Assembly (NCBI GenBank): GCA_900323505.1
Contig: OOIN01000004.1
Span: 1,054,001 to 1,118,000, forward strand
DNA from: Ustilago trichophora
Taxonomy: Eukaryota > Basidiomycota > Ustilaginomycetes > Ustilaginales > Ustilaginaceae
DNA length: 64,000 nucleotides
Direction: 5' to 3'
The stretch's first letter is position 1; the number at the start of each line of letters is the position of its first letter. Shown here piece by piece: positions 10,763 through 21,600 of the stretch. Under the pieces are notes generated by a model. It was given only the letters and a program-made list of their open reading frames with translations, was not told where the DNA came from and searched no databases. The position numbers were made by a program, and so were the translations under genes.

Positions 10763-11819
10763 GGTGGTGGTAGACGACTATGCTGAGAATGTAGAGACAG
10801 TAGATCGTGATGTGCGACGGATGCAAGTAGAGAAACAAGGCAGAGATACGAAGTGGATGGGCTAGGTTTGAGGATGTACTGTGCTGTACTACAGAACAGT
10901 GCGGCACAGTGTTTCCAAGTGCGGGGAAGCTTGCTTGGAGTGTGTCTCTGAATGCGCTTCTATGTGGTGGCCTCGCTTCACCTCAAACGTGGAGGCAGGC
11001 ATTTGAGCTGCCCGATCGATTGCTGCTGCAAAGCGTCGTCTTGCATGATTTCGGCTCTATGCGAGCAGTCTGTACTGTATTGCAGATCCGTGAAAGACGA
11101 GTGTAAATGGGGGTTTTTTTTTTCTGAGAGAAGATGTTACGCCGCCATAGAAAACCAACGTAAAACTTGAATTTTCTTGCGCGCTAAAAGAATGTCCAGG
11201 GTCCAAGCAGAGGTTGCGCGCAACTGAGCGTCTTGGTTGCAGCTGCAAGCGTCCTTTAGGCTGCACCGTGCGCCCTCTCTGTCCTTGGTCATACGACGAC
11301 GCAAGCCTGCTTCGAAGCGCGGCGTGCCATCAAGTTACGTGCTCTCATGGTCCCGTCTCGGCTACGATTCGATACGATTCGATACGAGGTGATACGAGGT
11401 GATACGAGGATACGATGTGCCTGCGAATCGCAACAGGCTGAGCTAACACGTCTCGCGCGCTAAGCGTGGCGTGCTATCGTGGATCTGCACCTCTGGCCAT
11501 GCCTCCAAACGATCACTTGTGCGCGCAAGACTCTCTTGTATGGTGTCAGCCGCCGCACAGGCCAGCGCAGACCGCTTTTGCTTTTGCTTGTGGACCCTTC
11601 CCCCGCAGACCTTTGATACCTGACCTGCCTACTTTGTACTGTGCGCAGCTTTGATCCTTCCTATCTTTCCACCAACACCAGCCTATCTTGCTCTTAGTTA
11701 TCCATAGCTCCCGACTTCATTCGAGCATACTACAACGCTTCCTATGTAGCTGCCGCTTCATCGGTTTTTCTCGAGTTCCATTCCTATTACCTCTTGTCAC
11801 CTGATCAAAACATCCACAC
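10763..11819. other. Divergent intergenic region
   Basis: About 1.06 kb between the SCP2-domain gene (minus) and the 656-aa orphan (plus), so promoters for both. It contains a short tandem GATACGA-type repeat and a pyrimidine-rich leader upstream of 11820. No RNA gene was seen. Confidence 0.6.
11363..11415. repeat. Short tandem repeat, GATACGATTC/GATACGAGGT units
   Basis: Units of 10 bp beginning GATACGA repeat about five times with small changes (GATTC, then GAGGT). The array lies in the promoter-side spacer of the downstream gene. Confidence 0.75.
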
Positions 11820-13790
11820 ATGCTCTTGAGCTACTGCTACATATTCTCTCACTCTCCCTCGTCTACTATAGAAACCAAGCCAGCCTCCATCCCTCGTATT
11901 GACCCTCGGACGCCATCTTCACCCACATCTTCCCCGCCAAGCACCTCTGAGCTTGCCTCTTCGGTCCTTTCAACCCTCTCCGATTGGTCGTCTTCACTCA
12001 CCACTTCAATCAGATCCTCTGTTCCTACATCTTTCCCAACGCTTTTCAGTACCGAATCGTCCAACCAAGCCAAGGCTACTGATTCCTCGCAACAGACCAC
12101 AAACTTCAACCTCCTACCATCTGGCTTGACCTCGTGGTTCGCTTCTCCCTCTTCGCATCCACTTCAGACCACTTCAGCGCCCGAGAAAACCCCAAACGGA
12201 TCAACTCGATCTTTGCTCAGTGAGCAGCAAATTCAGAAGCCAACAGTCTCAACTACCGGACGCACCACATTTACCTTTGTCCTCTTCGGAGCCGCATCTA
12301 GCGCCGCAGTCTATCTCCTCGTACGCAATCGACGAACCATGAACCGCCTCAACACTGCAAAGAGCCTGGCTTACCGGGATGCCCGAGCTTGGCGCCGCGT
12401 CGCCCTCGATTTTGCTAGGATCAACGCGCTAGCAGCCAGCCGCGTGCAGAATCTCGTTGCTGCTTCCTTGCGTGATGGCTCAGCCGGCAGCGACATCGGT
12501 CGCCAGATCGAGCGCGAGCTCGATGAAGCCTCTCGAGTCGTGGCACAGCGACGCAACTGGATTCTCGAGCAAGATCGAAAAGACGCCGAAACAGGTACCT
12601 CCTCGTCCACCCAGCGTAGCTTCGGAGATGCTTGGGTAGATGCATTGGACCCTGATCGCAAGGGCTTCTTCTTTGGATCCCGCAACGGTCGACGAGGCTC
12701 TGAATTGGGACACTTTGGGCAATGGAAGCCAATGCATGTCTCTCGCCACGATGTCATCTCTTCTGCTCCAAGCGAAACCAACTCCAAGTCCACTTCATCC
12801 TCAGCCCCCGAGCGCAGTGCAAAGCTCAAGTGGCAGAGCGTGGCTGGTCATGCAGCCGCTGCTGCTGCTGCTCCAACCACAGCCACGGACTCGGCTGCCT
12901 CAAATGCCTCGGCTGTCGTTGATCAGCACGCCGATGCTCGCGAAGAGTGGATCGGAGACGTGGAGAACGCCATCCGGGAACGCGATCTCAACTCGTCCCA
13001 GGCAACTGCAGGTGTCGCTGACCAAGCTGCTGTTCATGCATTCTCCGGCCTCGAATCGGAGGAGTACGTCGAGGCTATCACCGGCTTCGCGACTCGCAGC
13101 GCTGAAGGACAAGAGAGCATGGCCAACGAACAAGATCATCTGCTTCCTGTGTCGGACCTGCACATTGCCACGGGCCGAAATCCGCAAGATCAAGTCACAT
13201 CGTCTGGACCTATCAAGCAGACCACCAAGATCAGTCCTACACAGGTCAACACGATTGTCTCTAGCACGGCCAAGTATTCGTATCCCATCTCGGACCGATT
13301 CCGAGACATGGAAGAATTGCTTCTCGCTGCGTACGATGACAACTTTGCTGGCTTCTCGAGTCCCTCAGCGCCCGACATGACTTTTAAGCCTACCCAGAGC
13401 ACCAAGAACGTCACAGCAAAGCCAAACAGCGCTCTTTTCGACAAGCTGCGTGCCAACAGAGCCAACGTCAAGAAAGCCAAGTCCACCTCGGCTGAAGACA
13501 TCGACTTTATGGCAGAGCTGATCTTCCGGGATTCTTCCAAGGAAGCCGAACTTGTGGGCTACAAGTACAAGGTCGACGAGCTCTCGGAGCGACTCGATGC
13601 GATGCGCGAAATGTGCCACGACCTGACCGACGAAGCACAGCGACGCGAAAAGAGCCACAAGATCCAGATCGAACAGCTCGACCATAAAGTAGGCCTCTTC
13701 ACCGTGTGGGCCGAGGAGGTGCAGCGAAGGCTGGGTCTGGACACGCCGCCTTTCTTTGCTTCGCTGCGAAAGCCACTCAAGCGAGACTAG
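11820..13790 (+). CDS. Orphan protein with one membrane segment and C-terminal coiled coil
   Basis: A 656-aa intronless ORF with no family recognised. The first ~140 residues are Ser/Thr/Pro-rich. A hydrophobic stretch (TFTFVLFGAASSAAVYLLV, about 150-168) followed by RNRR looks like a single membrane anchor with a basic flank. Residues 175-260 form an Ala/Arg-rich helical region (AWRRVALDFARINALAASR). A variable Ser/Ala-rich middle follows. The last ~130 residues are charged and helical (AELVGYKYKVDELSERLDAM..), likely a coiled coil. The C-terminus is PLKRD. No clear signal peptide is present at the ATG. The topology suggests an organelle or ER membrane tether, but this is only inference. The ATG at 11820 is preceded by an in-frame-independent pyrimidine-rich leader and is the first suitable start. 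Confidence 0.75.
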   Translation: MLLSYCYIFSHSPSSTIETKPASIPRIDPRTPSSPTSSPPSTSELASSVLSTLSDWSSSLTTSIRSSVPTSFPTLFSTESSNQAKATDSSQQTTNFNLLPSGLTSWFASPSSHPLQTTSAPEKTPNGSTRSLLSEQQIQKPTVSTTGRTTFTFVLFGAASSAAVYLLVRNRRTMNRLNTAKSLAYRDARAWRRVALDFARINALAASRVQNLVAASLRDGSAGSDIGRQIERELDEASRVVAQRRNWILEQDRKDAETGTSSSTQRSFGDAWVDALDPDRKGFFFGSRNGRRGSELGHFGQWKPMHVSRHDVISSAPSETNSKSTSSSAPERSAKLKWQSVAGHAAAAAAAPTTATDSAASNASAVVDQHADAREEWIGDVENAIRERDLNSSQATAGVADQAAVHAFSGLESEEYVEAITGFATRSAEGQESMANEQDHLLPVSDLHIATGRNPQDQVTSSGPIKQTTKISPTQVNTIVSSTAKYSYPISDRFRDMEELLLAAYDDNFAGFSSPSAPDMTFKPTQSTKNVTAKPNSALFDKLRANRANVKKAKSTSAEDIDFMAELIFRDSSKEAELVGYKYKVDELSERLDAMREMCHDLTDEAQRREKSHKIQIEQLDHKVGLFTVWAEEVQRRLGLDTPPFFASLRKPLKRD

Positions 13791-13976
13791 CAGCAGCGAT
13801 GGCAGATTCTTGATCCATTTCCGACTCTTCTGTATCATATGACTTCGGGTGGTCGTTCAGCAATCACATCTCCGTAACACAATTTCAGAGCTAACTGATT
13901 TTGAGCCGCCTGGATGAGAAAAAAAAAGACCGGTTGTTATGCTAGTGGTACATGAGATATTGAATAGGAACAACGA

Positions 13977-15023
13977 TCACGCCAAGTTGTCAACATCCTC
14001 TTCGTCCTCCTCATCATGACGCATTGTGACGCTGACACCTGAAGTATTTGCTTCGTAGTCGTCATCTTGCTCTTGATCGTGACTGTCATGATAGACTCGA
14101 TCAGTGTCACCAGTGGAATTGAGAGTTTTGCTGTTGGAAGGGTTCGCGATCGGAGTACTGAACTGGTCTTCCTCACCAAAGCGCGAATTGCCTACAGGTG
14201 TGGCAAATGCCGATGGAGGACCTCCGATTCGTGGCGTCTTTAACTGATCTTCTGAAATTTCTTGATCTTCGTCTTGATGTGTTGAGAGCTCTGGTGGTAC
14301 TTTGGGCAGGTCCTGTGGTTTTGGAATGCGATGCAAGAGACCGTATCCGACACCGCAACCGAGTAGACCTTCTCCACCCCACTCTCGGTTGGGGACGATG
14401 ATGACTTCTCTCGTATGATCGTAGTCCGAGTTGTAGACGTATAGCCGCAAAGCGCGGTCAGTATGCGCCTCTACGAGCTCATAAAAGTCGCCTTCTGCCT
14501 GCAACACTCCTCCAGGCCAACCAATGACAAAGTCACCAAAGGGTACCAGACCAGCTGACTCGGCAGGTGACCCTTCGAGAATCTCCAAGATATGCCAGAC
14601 GTGGGAGAGCGCTTGTGATGGATTGCAGAGTCGTAGTGATAGACCTAGCAAGGAGGGTTGTGATGTGGCTTCAGAGCTGGTACCGTTGATACTGCTTGTA
14701 GAGGGTTGAGAGGACCACTGTCGAGATGGGACAAGTGCGACTTGACGCAGCTGTTGACGCTTCGAGTTCCATACGTTGAGAATGACTTGTGTTCCTTCGC
14801 GCTCTTCCAGACTTTTCCATGCGCCGAGACCTGTTGTGTCGCCGCCATCGACGTCTTTTGATGGGTCGAGTGCTACGCCGTCAATGCCGACGCAAAAGTC
14901 AAAGAAGGGTTCGATACCAGCGAGGTGTGCGGGTGAGCCAGCTGCGACCCGGACCACATGGTATCCTTGCCTTGGCGCTTCGTTCGAGTCGTCGACTCGA
15001 AGCCGTGATTCGGAAGCTCCCAT
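13977..15023 (-). CDS. GRASP55/65-type Golgi reassembly stacking protein (Grh1-like)
   Basis: A 348-aa intronless protein. It begins MGASES, a good N-myristoylation signal (Gly2, Ser6). Two tandem PDZ-like GRASP domains follow. The first is about 15-115 (YHVVRVAAGSPAHLAGIEPFFDFCVGIDG). The second is about 120-235 (HVWHILEILEGSPAESAGLVPFGDFVIGWPGG through LLGCGVGYGLLHRIP). Residues 240-348 are Ser/Pro/Asp/Glu-rich, the usual regulatory tail. GRASP proteins tether Golgi or ER-exit-site membranes and act in unconventional secretion; in yeasts the single homologue is Grh1. It is divergently arranged with the Tpr/Mlp1 gene, sharing a 616-bp promoter region. Confidence 0.93.
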   Translation of the reverse strand: MGASESRLRVDDSNEAPRQGYHVVRVAAGSPAHLAGIEPFFDFCVGIDGVALDPSKDVDGGDTTGLGAWKSLEEREGTQVILNVWNSKRQQLRQVALVPSRQWSSQPSTSSINGTSSEATSQPSLLGLSLRLCNPSQALSHVWHILEILEGSPAESAGLVPFGDFVIGWPGGVLQAEGDFYELVEAHTDRALRLYVYNSDYDHTREVIIVPNREWGGEGLLGCGVGYGLLHRIPKPQDLPKVPPELSTHQDEDQEISEDQLKTPRIGGPPSAFATPVGNSRFGEEDQFSTPIANPSNSKTLNSTGDTDRVYHDSHDQEQDDDYEANTSGVSVTMRHDEEDEEDVDNLA

Positions 15024-15639
15024 TCTTGTCTACTGCCTCCAGTGGCTGAGCCGGTGGATGTGTGAATTGGTGGAGTTGCGCAGATTGTGATTGACACACC
15101 CGGGCTTATTGCAGGCCGGCGACTATCCTGTGTGTCTAGTGGACGAGCTGAATGTATCGAGTGTCGGCTTCGAGGCTTAGCCAGTTGGCAGTTGCGGACG
15201 AAGTGAGTAGTTGAAGCAGTGCAAAGGTGTCACAGAGACTTTCCTGGTTGGGCGCTGGAATGCTGCAGGTGTTGGGTGGCTCGACCGTCCAACACCATTT
15301 CAAAGCCCACCTGTATTCTTAACTGCGTGTCACGTGAAGCAGAACGCTTCAAGTCTGGGAATCGGCGAAATGAGCAAATGAACATCAGCGTGTCGCAGTC
15401 CAACTCAACCGTCCTTCCATCCGTGGCTTCCAAGTTGCAACTCCACTTTCATCTCCATCTCACCATCATCGTCGCTCCCTGCACCACGTTCTTTACAGTC
15501 ATAGGTAAACAAGCGCTGCTTCCACAGCGTCATCTTGATCCATCGCTACCGATTGCATGGCGACGCTCTTTTCGTATTGAACTACCATCCGCGCAACGGA
15601 GTGAGAGCTGGCTAGCCGACACACGGCTCCACGCCGGCC
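15024..15639. other. Bidirectional promoter region (GRASP gene / Tpr gene)
   Basis: 616 bp separating two divergent start codons. It presumably contains both promoters and 5' leaders. No RNA gene or repeat was recognised. Confidence 0.6.
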
Positions 15640-18600
15640 ATGGCCGACTCCAATCCCGTACCTGACGCTCAGGATATTCAGAGGCGCGTTCTCGCCGCAG
15701 CAGATGCCGCTGATGCACGTGGCACTGCTGAACAGCAATCAGCATCCACTTCCGCCGACGTCAACATGCAAGATTCGACTGCAACACCCACCATGAACCT
15801 CTCGGCTACCGAGGACTTGCCTAAATCGACTACGCTCCAGGTTCAGCTCCCGCCTCATTTGTCAACCGATCAGCTCACTCTCGCTTTGACCACATTGAGC
15901 CAAGCCGAACCTCGTCCTACCATCACTACCGAGCGCCTACAGTCTCCCGATGCCGAACTCGTGCTCCAACTCTACGATATTGCCCTCAAGTCTTTGAGCT
16001 GGAGCGAGCAGCTCTCGACACTGCAGCAGGCCCGACAACAGGCAGAGGCGTCGTTGGGCTCGACTCGAGAACGCAACCACGAGCTAGAGCAGGAAGTGGA
16101 GAAGGAAAGATCAACAGCACTTGAAGCTTCACGCCTTAAAGACAGCTTGCAGACCGAAGTCGTCAACCTTCAGAATCAGATCGGCTCCTTGCAGACCTCT
16201 CTCGACAATGAGAAGCGCGAGAATGAAGCCTCCAAGGGTCGTAGTGCCGAGCTCGCTGCGGAACTCGCTGCCGCACAGGCTCAGACTGCTACACTCAAAG
16301 CCGAGTTCGAGACCGAGCGACGTGCCAAAGAGCTAGTTTCCAGCGAGAAGGACAGACTTTCCGCCGAGCTTGTCGGTGTCAGTGCCCAGCTTACCACCCT
16401 CAAGAGCTCTACTGAGAATGGTGTCCGACAGGCTGCCGAGGTCCGAGGAAGGCTCGATCAGGCAGAACAGGAGAAGCGCGATATCCTCGCCAGCCTCCAA
16501 CGCGAACGTGAAGAAAGCACCCGCAAGGCCGAGGAGATTGCCAACTTGCTCACTCGCAACCGCGATGCCCGTCAAGAGATTTCGCGCCTTTCCACCGCTG
16601 TTCAAGAATCGCGCAGCCAGGAGAACATCGCCAAGTTCAAATTGCAGGGTCTAGAGCAGGAGATCCAGCTCACCAAGAAGGATGCCGAATGGGCGCACGA
16701 ACAGCTGCTCAAGCTCAACGAGACTTCGGCCACCTTCCGTGCCGCCAAGCGTGCCGAACTCAGCCGCGTCCAGGCTGATCTCGACAACGCTCGTCAAGAA
16801 GCCTCGGTCGCCCGTTCTAAGGTCGAGTCCCTCCAAGCTGCTTACAACGATGCCAGCACCAAGCTCAGCCAGACATCCGAAAAGGTAGCAGAGCTTCAAA
16901 GCCGACTGGTATCCCAGGAAGACTCTTTCCGCACCGAGGTCAGCAGCCAGAGTCAGCTCGTCAAGCTGCTCGAGAGGCGAGCCGAGCACTCGACACAGCG
17001 CATCGTCGAGCTCGAAGAGCAGTGGGAGGAGGTGCTGGAGCAGTGCCGCTCACGAGAAGAGGCTGCTTGGGCCGAGACGCAGAAGGAGGTTCAGCTGCGA
17101 GAAGCACTCGAAAAGGAGAACCGAGAGCTCTCTGAAGCTCTCGACCGTCTTGCTGAGGGTGTCGGTATTGGCCAAGGTCAGCGAGAGAACGGCGACGGCT
17201 TCCTCGACCAGACTCTCGATGCCATGAGCGATGTCGGCGCCGACTTTGACGTCCGCAGCACGGCAACCAGCCCTCGCCGCATCGGCCTCATGGGCACAGC
17301 CTCGTCCTTCAACAACAGCTTCGGCATTTCACCCACCGCAGAGATCGCCAACCGCATCCGCAAATCCGGAAAGAGTTTCAGCCAGATCTACATGGAGCTT
17401 GCCAAGACCCAAGAGGAGCTTCGTCGTGAGAGGCTCGAGACCAACCGGCTCACTTCGGTTCTTGCTCAAGTCATGGACGAGCTGCAAGATCGAGCCCCTC
17501 AACTCCAAGCGCAACGAGAGGAAACCGAACGCCTCGCTGCTGATCTTGATGAGATGGTGGCCCAGGTTGCCACCGCATCCCAGGAACGCGATGCGATCCA
17601 GACCGAAGCCAAGCGTCTCAAGCTCGATCTCGAGCGAATCACCCGCGAGAATGGATTCATGTCGCAGCAGCTGGCCGACTTTGGCCGTCAGGTGCGCGAG
17701 TTGACGAAAGAGATCATCTTGCGCGATGATCCCGATGCTGCGGCTCGTCTGGAGGATGACGGCACCTTCCTCGCCGAGCTTGATGCTATCGCTCCTCTTC
17801 CTGAGAGCTTGCCCGAATCCGACACGCAAGCCGTCATCACCAACGAGCTTGTCACCTTCCGATCGCTCACCGAGCTGTGTAGCCAGAACGCGCGACTGCT
17901 CCAGGTGACGCGCCAGCTGGGTGCAAAGATGGAGGAGGAAGAGCGCAACTACAAGGCCCGTCTTGCTGAGGATGAGGATGATGCTGTCAACGAAGCACGC
18001 GACTTGATCGTGCGACTGGAGGACGAGATTCGCCAGGAACGCTACAAGGTCGAAGAGGTCAGCAAGGAGCGTGATCTCTTCCGTCAGCTTTGTGCCACCG
18101 GCGGACGCAGCGCCGATACCAAAGGAGGCGAGGATGCGGCTGCCTCCAGCGCCGCGGCGCCTGTCAACAACGCTGGTCTTCCGCTTGCTGAGTACGAGGC
18201 TCTGCGATCACGACATGAACGTCTCAAGACGGACACCGATGCCGAGATCGCCCGTTACCGCGACGAGCTCCGATCGCTTCAAGTTGAGATGAGCAAGACC
18301 ACGGTCACTTCGGCTCGTGAACAGGCACTTCGGCAAGCTGCTGACGACAAGTACACCAACCTTCAAAGGACCTATGAGCTCACCAAGGCTGACTTGGACG
18401 AGCTGTCCAAGAGGGCGTCGCGGCTGCGGGAGGATCTGGCATGCAAGGAGGTGGAGGCGCAGACTTTCGAAGAGCAGCTCATTCAGACCCGATCAACTAT
18501 GGAGCAGCTGCGTACGCAAGTTTCGAGCTTGCAAGCCGAAAAGGACATTTGGAAGTCGTCCGAGTCCAAGCTGCTCGAGGAGAATCACGCCATGCAGGTT

Positions 18601-21600
18601 GAACGCGATAACTTGCAAGAGCTCGTCCGCAACACTCAGGCGATGCAAACCGAGCTGGAACAGCGCGGACGTGACGTTCAATCTCGTCTCGAGCAAGATG
18701 TCAAGAGGCTCGATGAGATCAACGAGGACCTTCGTAGTCGTCTTGCTGCCGAGCAAGATCTGTACCGCCAGCTCAGCCTCCGCCGCGAGATCGAGACCAA
18801 GGACTTGCAGAGTCGCATCGACCTTTCCAGCTCCGAGCTCAGCAATGCCCGAGAAGCGCTTGCTATTGCACGCACCAGTGCTGACCACACGCAGCTTCGT
18901 GTCGAGGATTTGACGAGGCAGCTCGAGTCGACCAAGGAGAAACTTGGCATCTACGAGCGTCGCGACCAGCTTGCACGTGATCCTGTCGCTTTCCGCGCTC
19001 AAGCCGACATTGAGCTGTCGAGGGAAGAGCAGCTTGAGATCGAGCTGGCAGACCTCAAGGCCGGACGAGCGGCTGCCCAGCTCGAGGTGCGCAAGAGCAA
19101 ACTCGAGGTCGAGCAGGCTACTGCCGCTGTTGCCGAGAAGGACACTGCCTTGTCTGCTCTGGCACAAGAGCATGAGCAGCTCAAGACCAGCACTTCTTCC
19201 GAGCTTGCGGCCAAGGTGGCCGAGATTGATGCGTTGCAGCAACAGCTGACAAGCGCCTCGTCTCAGCTCTCCACTGTCCAGACTCAGTTGCGAGAGTTGC
19301 AGACGCAGCTCAGCACTGAGCGTTCTGCCTTCCTAGCCGAGAAGAAGTCGCTCGAGGACGCCATTACCGAGCTTGGCTCTGTCGAGGAGCGAGCCCGCGC
19401 CGAGCAGGAGGATGTCAAGGGTGAGATCCGCAAGCACGTCCAGGCTGCCAAAGAGGCCCAGCAGAAGCTTGACGAGATCACCAAGAACGTTGAAGCACTG
19501 ACCACCGACCTTGCAGAGGCACGCGAGCAGCTCAACAAGGCTCGACAGGAAGCTGGTTCACTGCGCAGCTCCAAGGACTTGGCTGAGGCCGAGTGGGGTC
19601 GCGAGAAGGCTAGCTGGGATGCTGTGCGTCAGGCACTGGAGCGCGAGAAGACTGATTTGCAGCGCAGGATCGATGACCTCACTACTCAGAACCAGATTCT
19701 TCACACTCATCTTGAGACGATCAATGCGCAGGCCGACCAGATTCGTCAGGCTGCCGCAGCGCCCTTGCCTTCGGTGGACGTCGATATGGAGATCGAGCAG
19801 GCTACTAGCGCCTTGCTGCAATCGAGCCAAGCAACACCCGCTACTACTGCAGATGCTGTTGTTCCGGCCGCGGAAGTAGCGGCTGAAGCAGAGAGTGAGC
19901 CTGCAGCGGCAACAATCGAAGCGCCAGCAGCACCTGCCGAAGGTGAAAGCGCCGCCACTGAGCCATCAGCGACCGAAACATCGCAACCCGTCGAAATCAA
20001 GAAGGAGGAGACCAACACTGCGGGCTCTGATCTGGCGCACTCGCTCATGAAGCGTCGTGTCGAAGAAATGCACGAAGTCGTCAAGTTCCTTCGCCGCGAA
20101 AAGGAGATTGTCGACCTGCAGATGGAGATCAACAAGCAAGAGACTTCGCGCCTCAAGCAGACTCTCGAGCACGTCAACAAGACGCTCGCCGAAACTCGCT
20201 CGGAGCTCGACACGGAAAGGACGAAGAACGCATCTTCGGCCAGCAGTGCCACACAGCACACGGAGCTGCTCGAGAAGATCAACCAGCTCAACGAGCTGCG
20301 CGAGAACCACAACACGCTGCAAGAGACGGCCAGCCGTGCTGACGCTCGCATTGCCCAGCTTGAAACCGAGCTCAAGGCTGCCAACACCGAGCTCGAGCCC
20401 GTCCGAGAGCAGCTTCGCAATGCCCAGATCGACCTCGAGGCGTCCCAAGCCGAGCTCAACGTGTTGCGCGAGGACAGCAAGCGATGGCAAACCCGTGCAC
20501 AGTCCCTCCTCCAGACCCACGGCATTAGCGAAGAGATGCAAAAGGTGGAGCATCAACGTGCCGAGTCTCAGCAAAAGATCGAGGAGTTCCAAACGAAGCT
20601 GCAGGAGAGCGAGAAGGCAACGGAAGCTGCCAAAGCTGAGGCTGCCACATCAAAGTCGCACTTTGAGAAGCTCAGGGAGCAGGTGCGAACCAGGATTGCG
20701 GCGGAGCGAAAGGCGGTAGCTGAGGCTCAGGAGAAGCTGACTGCACTGCAGAAGGAGAAGGATGAGGATGCTGCCAAGTATCAGGAGGCGATTGCCACTC
20801 ATGAGGCCAATCTTGTCCAGATGACCTTGGAGAAGGATGCGCTCAAGCAACAGCTCGAACAGGCGCAGGCTGCGGCTGCTGGAAATGCTTCTGCTGCTGC
20901 GGAGGCAGAAAGCGCTTCAGCTCCCGCTGCTGACACCAACGACGCCATACCAGCTGGATCCTCGTCTGCCGATCAGCAAGCGGCCATTGAGGCAGCCGTC
21001 GCTGAAGCTCAAAAGCAATTCGACGAGATCAAAGCCAAACTTGAAGCCGAAAAGGAGCAAGTCGCAGCAGCCCGCGACAAGCATCTGGCTAAGGGACGCG
21101 AGTTCCTCAAGAATCAGCGTGCTGCCGAAGCCGAAGTCAAGGAGCGCGACGAGACCATTGCCCAGCTCAAGAAGGAGTTTGCCGAGAACAACGCCGAAGC
21201 GATCGAGAAGGCTGTTCAGGAGCGACTTGCAGGTGGGACCACCTCGACCGGTGCTGACTCGGAGGTCGAGACTCTGCGTGCGCGCGTTGCTGAGCTCGAG
21301 GTCAAGCTCGAAGCAGCCGAGACTAGGATTCGCGAGCTCGAAGCGCAACTTGCTTCCGCTGAGACGCCCGACGTTGCCGCGCTCAAGGCTGAACACGCTG
21401 AAGAACTGCGTCAATTGCAAGCATCTCTGGAAGCCAAGTATGCCACTTCCCCATCCACTGCTACACCTGCTGATGGCGACATTGAAACGCAAGTCCAAGC
21501 TCGCCTGAAAGCTCTGGAAGACGAGCGCGAGACCGCCGTACAAGAGGCCATCTCAGCCGCCGTTTCTGCACGCGAAGCCGAGCTGAAAGCCCAGTACGAC

